Part shown: positions 1 to 9,641 of the stretch, in pieces | Layout: the number at the start of each line of letters is the position of its first letter | Numbering within the stretch: the stretch's first letter is position 1 | Assembly (NCBI GenBank): GCA_951799425.1 | Contig: OX637394.1 | Span: 13,412,501 to 13,476,500, forward strand | Direction: 5' to 3' | Length of the DNA stretch: 64,000 bases | Source of the DNA: Ilex aquifolium | Taxonomy: Eukaryota; Streptophyta; Magnoliopsida; Aquifoliales; Aquifoliaceae | Notes under the pieces: generated by a model | What the model saw: only the letters and a program-made list of their open reading frames with translations | What the model was told of the DNA's origin: nothing | Databases searched by the model: none | Program-made: the position numbers and the translations under genes

Positions 1-285
1 TGGTGGTGGAGGATTTCGGGAGCGAGTGGGGTGGGTTTTACAAAGGGGGTTGAGTGGCGGGTTTCGGGGGTGGTGGTGGGGTTGGGGGGTGGTGGATTTC
101 GGGGTGGGTTTTGCTGGGGGGGGGGGGGTTTCGGGGGTGGTGAATGTTGGGTGTTTGGTGGTGTTAGGTGAATGCTGGTGGTGGGTTTTGCAAGAGGGTT
201 CGGTGGTGGGTTTTGGTAGTGTTTCAATGGGGTTGGGGATTGGGTGGTTGGTGGTGGTAGGTTTTAGTGGTGTTGAGTGATGGAT
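1..285. repeat. G-rich degenerate minisatellite
   Basis: Loosely repeated GGTGGTGGGTTTT, GGTTTCGGGGGTGG and related units cover the left edge of the window, with many G-runs and a 14-G tract near 117-130. Strand asymmetry is extreme (almost no C). The repeat may continue beyond the left edge. Reading frames here are composition artefacts. Confidence 0.75.
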
Positions 286-3098
286 GTTTGGTATTATACC
301 AAACGTATTTTTTATTTTTGTTTTTATAATTTTTTATATTTTCAGTTTTTATCATTAAAAAAAAAACAAAATTTAGTTTTATCTTTTTATATAAAAAAAA
401 CATAAAACGAAAACGTTATCAAACGCACCCTAAATTTTAACATTTCTATTTGAAAAGATAAAAATGGTGATATGTCAACCATGCATTGATTTTACATTAA
501 TAATGTTTGATATTTATTTATTTTATCATAAAAAGGTGGATAAATGCATAGTCTTTCAAGTTCAACATCTTCTTCGATATAAATATAGATATTTTAGACA
601 ATTCTCAAAATTTTATAGCAACTTTACTGCCTTTCAAACAATAGAATGGATTTTTTTTAAAATTTTCTTTCAAAATTTTCATGCTAACCAAATATGTGAA
701 ATATATATATATATTCCTTTCTTTCACTTCACTCTCTACCATTTTCACTTTTCACCATTATTTTCTTTCTAACCAAATGGACTCTTCGTAACACAAAGAT
801 TAGTTCATAGACGTAATGGAAATATGAGGCACAATATAAGGGTTATCTACGAGAATTTTTTTTCTATATGTAAATATTTGTTTTCTTTTTTTGAGAGGGA
901 GGTGGAATATAAAATTCCGCATGAACACTAAATATCACCGTTACAAATTTGACAACTCATGTATGAAATTAAGGTTTGTCAAATTTAAGAAACTACCTTG
1001 AGAGACATTTCTCTCACAATTTTCTAAAACTTTAGACTTTGAATGTAAAATCAATATTTCCTCTAATTAATACTCAAGGCATGTATAATTATGAGCAATG
1101 CAATTACTAAATGCAATAAAATACAAAGTTGTTTTATGCTAGACTCTTTCTTTAGCAATGCAAATGAATCGTATTTGAAATACTATGAGAATTAATTGTT
1201 CATCCCATAGTATAAGCAACATACAATTTGGAATGATATTCCCCAATCCCATCACATCTAATGGATGGATGTTCTCACCCTCCAAAAGCAACCAAGTTTA
1301 TCTCTGTCTTTGTCAATACCAATAATGTGTGTGCCAGTTTGTAATTTTCACTTGCTTTTGATTAGCATTTGAAACTATGATTACCTTGTTGTCGAACTGA
1401 TTTAAGCTACACTTACATGCCTAACTATTGCTAATTCTCCATTCAATAGTTTCCAAATTTTTAATAGGTGCCCATTTCTTTTTGTTTTTTTTTAAATATA
1501 AACATGGGATGATTTTAATTGAATAGTACTTATTTTTTATTTCGTGCAAAATAAAGTGCAATTGTTAGCTTGAATGTGATTAACAACAATTTTATTCACT
1601 GAGCTGATAATTTTTTTCGCAGATAAAATGTTTTTTGATATTCTGAAGGTAGGTTATTGTTTTTTTGAAAAATGCATTGGATAAGTGTTGTTTTTTATAT
1701 GTAAAGTATTCTTCTACATCAAAATCAAAGACATTTCACTATTATACTTATAAGTATAACATAATTAATTACAAATAATGATTCATTAGAAAAGTAATAA
1801 GTAATTTTTAATTCATTGTCAAATATATTTCTATGAATCTTGGAAACTCTTTAAGGCCAGACCATGAGGAATTTTTCAATTACGAATACCCTAGTCCTAG
1901 CTTGGATAATCTACCTTTGACTGGATTGGAGAGGGGATTAGTTAAGGTGTACGTAAACTGTCTGGACACCCCTGTCGTGTGGGGGAAAAGGAGGAGTAGA
2001 GCGTTTTAATTTGCAACCATCTTTCTCTCTTTGTCGCTCTCTCTTAATATAATCACCCTTGGAGTTTGCATGCTCGAAGACAATAGAAACCAAACTTTCA
2101 TGTACTTTATTATATAGATGTGATTATAGTTTTAAAAAAACGAGTAACTCTCACTTCAAAAAATAAAAAATACAAAAACAAATGCTAATTAAACAAAATT
2201 CCTAAAAAATAAATAAAAATATAAAGTACTTTTTAAAAGCATTGTCGAAAGGTTCCTAAGTCCAAATTTTTAAAAAAAATTCAAGATTCCCACTTAATTG
2301 ATAAATATAAAATTATCCTCTTCCTCCACCATCACCAACACAAGCAGAAGACCTTTTTCCTTCTAGACCCACCAAGAATATTTATTTTTTTCTTCACATG
2401 ACCCCCAATCTTCTTCTTCGTCCTCCTCCTCCTCCAGGTCATCGTCTTCATTTTTCACCATTTGCTTGGTGTACTATACGCCTTGTTTTCCAAGGTTCAT
2501 GATAACCTTGGTTCAATCCTTCTTTGCATCTCCATTTTTTCTAAGTTGCATTTTTGGGGTTTTTCACGATGGTAAAAGAAGAGAGAAGAGTTAAAACAAA
2601 AAATGGTACAATGGATGTGAATTATACAAGTTGCAATTAATGAGGCATACGACATGCTAAAAGGAAAGTGAAAAATAGTACAATGGAAACAAACAAACTC
2701 GTACATATTTTGACATTCTGCTGATATGGGTGCGTAAATGATAAATGCATAGTAAGATTTTTTTTCTAAAGGACGAATAACAAGATTTTGATATTGTAAA
2801 TGTTATTATTATTATTTTTTTGAGTAGACTGTAAATATTACAATGCGTTGGGTATAGAGAAAAAATAGAAGGATAAAAAATAAGGGGAGTGGAAAGTGTT
2901 TCACCTGTTTGGTTCAAAAAGAAAAGGGCTGTGGAAAGGAAAATGCGGTGGAAAATGAATCCGTCCTGCCCGCCATTTCTTATCCGTCCAAAGTTGGGCG
3001 AAAAATTAGAGAGAGGAAGACAGGCTTTTGGTTAGATAAGTTAATTTATTGTTTTACCCTCTTTGCATCAATGTTTTTTCAAAAGTACGCACAACATA
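286..3098. other. AT-rich intergenic sequence without a gene
   Basis: No credible coding sequence is visible. A palindrome around TTTGGTATTATACCAAA (289-305) and the terminus-like GTTATCAAACGCACCC (415-430) suggest an old DNA-transposon end. Around 2310-2460 there is a CT-rich stretch (CCTCCTCCTCC). The rest is AT-rich with A and T runs. Confidence 0.6.
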
Positions 3099-3101
3099 TT
3101 A

Positions 3102-3491
3102 GACCATCTTCGATCTTTACCCTTTTTTAAATCATTTTTTTTTAGAAAGTAAAAATTCTTAAAAATATTTTCTAATGCTAGATTCATATTCATACTAAAT
3201 GAAGAAAAATCATTTTTTAAGCCCAAATCAAGGGAGACTTTTTTGAAATCCAAATCAAGGGAGACCCTTTTTAAACTCAAATATTTAATAGTGAGATTAC
3301 ACTATCCTCTAAAGATCCAATAGTTATATTTTACCTTATTTTAAATTTGAGTTTGTTCTCATTTAAATTTGAATTTCTCTTCCTTTTAAAAAGGGTTTGT
3401 TCATTTGAGAGGTCTATACCAAATCAAGTTTTTTATTATTTTTTTTTTACTCAAATTTTTGTAAGGGTTTAAATCTCTATTAGAGATGCTC
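3102..3491. mobile_element. MITE, PIF/Harbinger-like, TTA target duplication
   Basis: The element is 390 bp. Its left end GACCATCTTCGATC and the reverse complement of its right end GAGCATCTCTAATAG form imperfect inverted repeats, and TTA flanks both sides (3099-3101, 3492-3494). A short internal duplication of CAAATCAAGGGAGAC occurs near 3225-3265. It has no coding capacity. The three-base TTA duplication is characteristic of PIF/Harbinger. Confidence 0.6.
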
Positions 3492-3547
3492 TTAGACACA
3501 TGTCCACATGAGTGATACTTTATGAAGCTTCACCTTGAAATATTTTT

Positions 3548-3935
3548 GGATTAATTACACCGGAGGTTCCTAAAGTATGAAATTTATCTCATTTTTGTCC
3601 TCAATATTTCAATTCTATCATTTTAGTCCTAAAGTATTGAATATATTTCTACGTGATCCCTCAAGTAGAAAAAGTTCATATTGCTAACGATTTTTTATTA
3701 TAAACTTGTCACGTAATACCTAAATATGGGTAAAAAAATAAATTGGATAACTCTTACCAAATTTTAGTCAAAGAGCTACTTAAATTACAGTTTTGATCAA
3801 GAGTTATCCAAAATTTGATCAAGAGCGACTCATATTACACATTTTTTGTTAAGAGCTACCCAAAATTTGGTTAAGAACTATTGCCCATATTTATGTATCA
3901 GCTAACTGTTGGCATTTTACCAATACACGCCGGTG
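3548..3935. repeat. Degenerate interspersed repeat (ACACCGGAGGTTCCTAAAG family type)
   Basis: Phrases such as TTACACCGGAGGTTCCTAAAG, TTTAGTCCTAAAGTATTG and GATCCCTCAAGTAG are typical of old non-coding repeats in plant intergenic DNA. Repeated AGAGCTACTYAAATT-like phrases follow. No clear terminal inverted repeats or target duplication were found. Confidence 0.4.
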
Positions 3936-3957
3936 GTCATGGCTAACTGCTACCCTT

Positions 3958-4443
3958 GGGGGCTGTTTGGTGAGGAGGTATAAGAGGGTTTGACAAGGTG
4001 GATTTAGGAAAATAGTTCAAAGAATTCTCAAATCCCATGTTTGGAATGAAAATTCAATCATAGTTTTCAAACCCAGCCTGTAGTTGGCCCAAATATTAAA
4101 CTCATGATCATGAGTTTTGTCAAACCTAGGGGAGAGGTGGGTTGGGAAGATGAGTTAAGGGGTTAAGGGGTTAAGGGGTTAAGGATGCAAAAGACAATTG
4201 TACCCCTTAACATGAGTATAAAAATGAATTGATCAAGGGTAAAATAGTCATTTACATGACAAATAGTTGTTAATAATTATAATATATCTGTGGGTTCTAC
4301 ATGTGTATGTGTTACATACCAAACGTGGGTATGAACCGAATTAAATGTTGAATCCCATCTTTATAAAAAAAAAAAAATAGATTTGAAAGAGTTTGAAAAA
4401 GTCAATCCAAACCCTCCAAAAAAATTCACCCAATCAAGTCCTT
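3958..4443. repeat. Possible MITE and GGGGTTAA short tandem repeat
   Basis: GGGGGCTGTTTGGTGA at the left and the reverse complement of TCACCCAATCAAGTCC at the right are weakly similar ends of a possible MITE. Inside, four direct copies of GTTAAGGG lie at 4154-4184. No clean target duplication is visible. Confidence 0.35.
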
Positions 4444-4444
4444 A

Positions 4445-5469
4445 GAACATCTCCAAAAGGCTAGCTAAACCCACCCCTTTAGCTATTTTAGATAACATCT
4501 CCTTAAAAATTGACTCCAACAGACTAGCTATTCCCCTATGTATTTCCCATTGCCCTCATTTCACTCGCTACATCTAGCTAGCCCACTTCCCTCGCTTGCT
4601 CCCAGACTATCGCCTCTATCTGCCCCTCCATGCCTCTCGAAGCCTTCACAGACAGTGAAGCCACAAGCCAAAAAACCAAGCCCCGATCGCCGGAACCATT
4701 TTCCTCATCCTCGGCCTTCCTCTCATCATCAAGACGGGTCGCGACTAGCAGCTTACTGAGCTCGATTTGCAACAGGCCAGTCTTCTTGGTACTCCACCGC
4801 ATTCGTAGGTGAGGCCTCTGAGAAGTGATTTAGTATGTGGAAGTACGGAGGGTTTTTTGGATTATTGAGTTTGATTTTGGATATTATGGTTTTAGATTGG
4901 TTGGAGAAATTAGGGTTTTGAGGATTGGGGTTTTAGAAATGAGAATTTTGTGGGTTTTGCTGGTTTGTTTTTATAGATGATGAATGCCGATGAGAATTTT
5001 GAAACTACGTATTATTTTTTGGAGTTTTTGAGCTTGATTTTGAACATTGGGGTTTTAAATTGGTTGAAGAATGTTGGAGTTTTCAGGCGGGTTTGGTGTT
5101 TTAGAAATGGGAATTTTGGGATTTTTGTTTGTTTGTGTCTGATGGGTGATGAATGGCATTGTGGAATATTCATGCGAAATTGAGCATTGCTATGCTTACG
5201 AAATTGTTTACTAAATTTTGCATATCATATAAGTGTAGATAGTTAGATTAATGAGATTTATTGAATTGCATTGGATTTTATTGAATTGCCTTTGAATTGA
5301 GTTTTCTTTCATATTTGTGATTGCATACTATTGAAAGTTAGTTGATGTGATTAGCTAAAATAGATAGCGTTGTTGGAGTGAATTTGAAAAAATGGTTATC
5401 TAAAATAGATAGTATAATATTTAAATATATTTTGAGTAGCTATTTTAGATAACATTGTTGGAGATGCTC
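4445..5469. mobile_element. PIF/Harbinger-like element, TTA duplication, gene-like cargo
   Basis: The element is 1025 bp. It begins GAACATCTCCAAAAGG and ends with the inverted form CCTTGTTGG-like/GGAGATGCTC, flanked by TTA at 4442-4444 and 5470-5472. Subterminal TAGCTATTTTAGATAAC occurs in opposite orientation near both ends. The interior lacks transposase. It holds a GC-richer CT-biased block (4550-4810) resembling a 5' leader and first exon, with CGTAG|GTGAGG as a plausible donor at about 4808. A TG-rich intron-like part follows. Capture of a host gene fragment is an inference. Confidence 0.6.
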
Positions 5470-5559
5470 TTAGTACACGGGATGCCTATATTTGGAAGTG
5501 AGAACGTGAGAGAAGACGAAGTAAAGTTGGAGATAGAAAATGAGCAATTTACAGTACAA

Positions 5560-6700
5560 CTCTACTAAAACGACATCGTTTGGTAGGTATGTTTTTGGGC
5601 CAAATTTTTTATTGTGCAAACTTATTAAAACAACGTGGTTTCGTACTAACAACAAACTTATTAAAACTTACAAATTTTAATCAATTCAAAATAAATTTTA
5701 ATTGGCGCTAACAGATCAAGTAGAGCTCAAATCGGCTCAAATTTTAGTACGTAAAAAAAGAATTTTAATAGTGTCAAATTTTAACACGTAAAAAAAATAA
5801 AATTTAATCAACTCGAATCGAATTTTAATCGGTTTAAATTTTAATATGAAAAAAATAAATTTTAATATGTTCGAATTTTAATATGTAGAAAAATAAATTT
5901 TAAGCGACTCGAATTTTATATAGAAAAATTGTTTGAGATTTATGTAGGGACAATTTTGATATTTTAGATGAATATTTTTTGTTAAAAATAGTGATTTAAC
6001 AACATGGGGTGTCAGTGATGTTTAGATATAAATTAGAAGATATAAATTAGAAGGTGTGTCAGTGATGTTTTGAATAATAGATGAGATGTCCTTAAAAATG
6101 TGATAAATTATAAGGGATGTAGCTAAAATTTTCCCTTAAATTAGCAATTCGCTCCGTATGCTATCTTCGTCTTCCCACAAATTCTGATCCAAAACTTAGC
6201 CTTCCACCCCGTGCTATTGAAACTTCGGTAGCTTGTTGCTCACATTCCAGTGTCGACAGTGGTCAACTTCTGTTCAATTTTTTTTTAAATATCAAGACCT
6301 AGGTTTGATTGTTCAAACTCAAACTCTAAAATTTTTAAAAGTTTAGGGCAATAATTTTTTATTACAGTAAGTCACATTTTCTATCCATTCCGTTTTGTCC
6401 CAGATTTGGATGATGGAAATAGATTTTGATTCCCCATGTTTGAGTTTATGGATTATTGACTCTATGTTGCGCATATTTGAGCACAACGACGGGCTGTTTT
6501 GGGGTGAGAGAATACATTGAAGGGTTGGGTAAAACTAAAACATTTGTTTATGGTGGGAAACAGGCCGAGAGGCTTTGGACTAATTTATTGCTGTGAAGGA
6601 TTGCTAACGGCGTCGTTGGAAGAGTTTATCATGGAGCGGTGTCGTTTGAATGCTGGCAAGCTAATTCTGTGGGTCTATGCTGTGAAACGGCACCGTTTTT
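5560..6700. promoter_or_regulatory. 5' flank with repeated ACGGCRYCGTTT-type motifs
   Basis: Near-palindromic motifs occur as AAAACGACATCGTT (5567-5580), ACGGCGTCGTTGG (from 6607), CGGTGTCGTTTG (from 6637) and AAACGGCACCGTTTTT (6685-6700). They cluster in the last 1.1 kb before the gene. Their function is unknown to me. No gene is visible in 5473-6700. Confidence 0.4.
5728..5925. repeat. AT-rich minisatellite, about 38-bp degenerate unit
   Basis: Five or so imperfect copies of AAATTTTAATATGTAGAAAA followed by ATAAATTTTAATNNGACTCG lie head to tail, with units of roughly 37-45 bp. The array is diverged, with no two units identical. Confidence 0.6.
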
Positions 6701-6756
6701 AATTGACAGCACACGGTGCTGCTAGAAGCCTAACAGCGGAGGAGCCGTGCCCAAAA

Positions 6757-6766
6757 GCGCGGGAAA
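6757..6766 (-). promoter_or_regulatory. Canonical E2F site upstream of POL2A
   Basis: GCGCGGGAAA on the + strand reads TTTCCCGCGC on the - strand, the classical E2F/DP consensus. It lies 128 bp before the start codon. E2F control is well known for plant DNA replication genes, so S-phase induction is a fair inference. Confidence 0.7.
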
Positions 6767-6897
6767 TGTTCCTTCCCTCAGGCCTCAGTCCCGCTCAGTT
6801 TCAGAAAGAGTTTCTCTCTCTTTCTTTCTTTCTAATCCTCTCCACTCCTAAGCCCAAAACTCGATCTTCATCTGGATCTCAAATACCAAAACAATGA
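6766..6897 (+). CDS. Possible upstream ORF overlapping the POL2A start
   Basis: An ATG at 6766-6768 opens a 43-codon frame (MFLPSGLSPAQFQKEFLSLS and on). Its TGA stop overlaps the main ATG as ATGA (6894-6897). This would couple termination to re-initiation if the mRNA begins upstream of 6766. The peptide has no recognised domain. If transcription starts in the CT-rich leader, the ORF is not in the message. Confidence 0.3.
   Translation: MFLPSGLSPAQFQKEFLSLSFFLILSTPKPKTRSSSGSQIPKQ
6808..6836 (+). promoter_or_regulatory. CT-rich leader / likely transcription-start region
   Basis: A pyrimidine-rich stretch (TTTCTCTCTCTTTCTTTC...) lies 60-85 bp before the ATG, as is common around plant transcription starts and in 5' leaders. 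No convincing TATA box lies at the expected distance. The exact start site cannot be told from sequence. Confidence 0.4.
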
Positions 6898-9641
6898 ATG
6901 GAGATAATCGAAGGCGAGACCGTAGAGACACGAGGATTTCAAAGAAGCAGAAGCTGATTCTCAACGCTGAAGAACAACTCGAGTCCAAACGTGGTTATAA
7001 TCTCTTCACCGAAGGTGAAAAACGTCTCGGTTGGCTTCTCACTTTCGCCTCCGTAAGTCACTCCAAATTTCATTCCTCTAAATAGCCCAATTTTCCTCGA
7101 ATTTTGGAATATAGACATCTTTTTTCCCGATTATAACCGACTCTTTGTTCTATTTTGTAGTCTTCTTGGGAAGATCAAACTACACATAAAGTCTACAGTT
7201 GCGTTGATCTCTATTTCGTTTGTCAGGTAAAGTTTTAATGAATTTCCCGAAGATTTGGAAAAGCTGTTCCCGTGTTTCTTACTTGTTTCAATGATTTGAT
7301 TGAAGGATGGATCAACTTTCAAAGCAAAGTACAAGTTCCGGCCATATTTTTATGCAACCACAAAGGTATGTAATTATTATATAATTTGTGGAGAAGAATC
7401 GTGTTTGTATAATTAACTCTAATTAATTGCCACCTCATATTATTGCAGGATAAAATGGAGATGGATGTTGATGCATATTTGAGACGGCGTTATGAGGGAC
7501 ATATTGCTGACATTGAAATTGTGGAGAAAGAGGATCTTGATCTTGTAAGCCAACATCATTGCAACACCACATTCTTTTTTCCTTTCATGCCCATTTTTTA
7601 TTTAGTGCCTTTGTATTGCAGAATGCCTTGTATTTTCATGCCATATTTCGTCCCAGTAAAAGAAATTTTAGCAATACCCATGTTTATGTGATTGTTGGGA
7701 TCTAGGAGAATTGTCTTGATGCTGGATGGTGTAAAGTGGTTGCAATGTTCTGAAATTAATGGATGGTAAATGAAAGAAAGATGGTACGATAGATGCTTGG
7801 TTAAACAAGAGAGGCTAGGATTAGGCATTAATGTATTTGCAAAATGATAGATGTATAACCAACAGGAGATAAATTGAGAGAATATTGACTATGATGGTTT
7901 GGTGCATTTAAAAGATCTAGAACTGCAATAGTCAGGAAGATTGACGCGATATACATTCATGGTGTTACTAGGGGTGGAAGAAGACAATGAACATTAACTG
8001 ATATAGTAAATAATGACATGTTGGCTTGTTGACGAAACATGATTCTATGTAACCAATCTGAAATAGTTAGGATAAGACTTTGTTGAGCTAGTTAAGTCTA
8101 GTTATATTATCTAGTTGCATGTAACATAACTTATTAACATCAATGCTACTACAAAAGCTTGTTAGGAATAGTGTAGCTGATGTATTACAAGCTCTGTTGA
8201 ACCCACCAGCTCACCTAAATCAAAGATAGAGCCCAACCCTCTTGCAAATGGCCTATACAAGCTTTCCCCACCATGTCTAACTTAATATGAGCTTAAGAAG
8301 AAAGATTGTTTTCGGAGACTTGCTGCTGTGGCTTTTATAAGCCTCAACCCTTCACACACTAAATTTTTTTATTAGCTAACCCGAATTAAAGTTTTGTTGC
8401 CTTTGCAGGTCATGAATAGGAGGGTTGTGCTTGTGTGGCATGCAATAGACGTCTATTTTGATTTTGTATGGACATATTTCTTCTTGTACTGATGGTAAAA
8501 GAATAAGATGTCCATGAACTATCCCCATCTCAACTTTTAGTGCTTCATCTTCAACTCATGGATAGAATTGATCACTGAGACAGGTTGTGCTAAACTAGAC
8601 TTAAGAAGATTAAGGGACGTTTTATTGGGATATTCTAGTTACTTTGGGTGGCCTAGCAATGTTGGGGTGGTATAAAGTCTTGCTATCAAATTCTGAAGTG
8701 AAGTTTAGCAAGCTTTTGGTGTATACAAAATTATCGAGTTATATTGACAAGAGATAGAAGTGAAACCAGTGGGAACCAACAATGGATTTAGGCAAGTAGC
8801 TAGAATTGGGCATAATTCAGTGCACCACTGTTCATTACTCTACCTAGGCGGCTGGAACTTTGTCTTTATGTAGTCAAGCTACACAAATGAAATACTCAGG
8901 GGCTTATGACTTATGTGGACCAACAGATGTTGTAGCCTTTTCTATGCTTCATAAATCGGAGAAGTTTCTGAGTTTAGAAGCAAAAAACTGACCTATATTC
9001 ATCATAATCATATAGGCAACTATTTTTTTTGAGCCTTTTGCATGTCTATAACCAACCCTTCAAATTTTACTTGATGTGTTGGGTTTCTGTTGACGATAGT
9101 TCTATCATGTATATTTCTGGTATCAGTATGGGTTAGTTTTTGCCTGAGATGTTTGAACTTCTATGTTTTTGTACAAATTGTCCTGGAAGTTACATTTTGA
9201 TTTCTTTGTATGCTTATGACAGAAAAACCATCTGTCTGGCTTGCGCAAATCTTATTTAAAGATATCTTTCGATACGGTGCAACAATTGATGCATGTAAAG
9301 AGTGATCTAATGCACGTTGTTGAAAGAAACCAGGCAAAGTTTGATGCTGCTGAAGCATATGAATCCATATTGACAGGGAAAAGGTAAGGGCGTCAGGCCT
9401 GAATCAAAATTTATTTTATATGGAGCAATTTTCTTATTTGCTAATAAAAAATTATTGACAATAACAAATTAACAATAATAGTTACATTTGCATCCCACTG
9501 CATGTGTGCACATATTTTCCAAGCTTGAGACGGTTTTTTGCTTGACATGCAGCAAACAACGACCTCAAGATTTTATAGATTGTATTGCTGATCTCCGCGA
9601 GTATGATGTCCCTTACCACGTTCGCTTTGCAATTGACAATG
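6894..9641 (+). CDS. POL2A: POL2A exons 1-6: N-terminal domain of Pol epsilon
   Basis: These six exons encode residues 1 to about 210. The chain starts [20 protein letters not shown], a basic leader typical of plant Pol epsilon. Next comes the conserved segment around [11 protein letters not shown], then [13 protein letters not shown], and EKEDLDLKNHLSGL, which matches human KEDLDLPNHLVGL. Exon 6 carries [16 protein letters not shown], equivalent to human [15 protein letters not shown]. This is the N-terminal domain that precedes the exonuclease fold. Exons 1-4 are in phase 0, exon 5 ends in phase 2 and exon 6 in phase 1. Intron 4 (7545-9222) is the only long intron here and carries a LINE relic. 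Confidence 0.93.

Noticed and set aside
26-280. 84-residue glycine/valine/tryptophan-rich frame
   Set aside because: It is a composition artefact of the G-rich minisatellite, begins at a non-ATG codon and has no homology.
4538-4812. Overlapping frames on both strands suggesting a small gene
   Set aside because: They lie inside a TTA-flanked transposon. They may derive from captured exon sequence, but nothing supports an independent gene.
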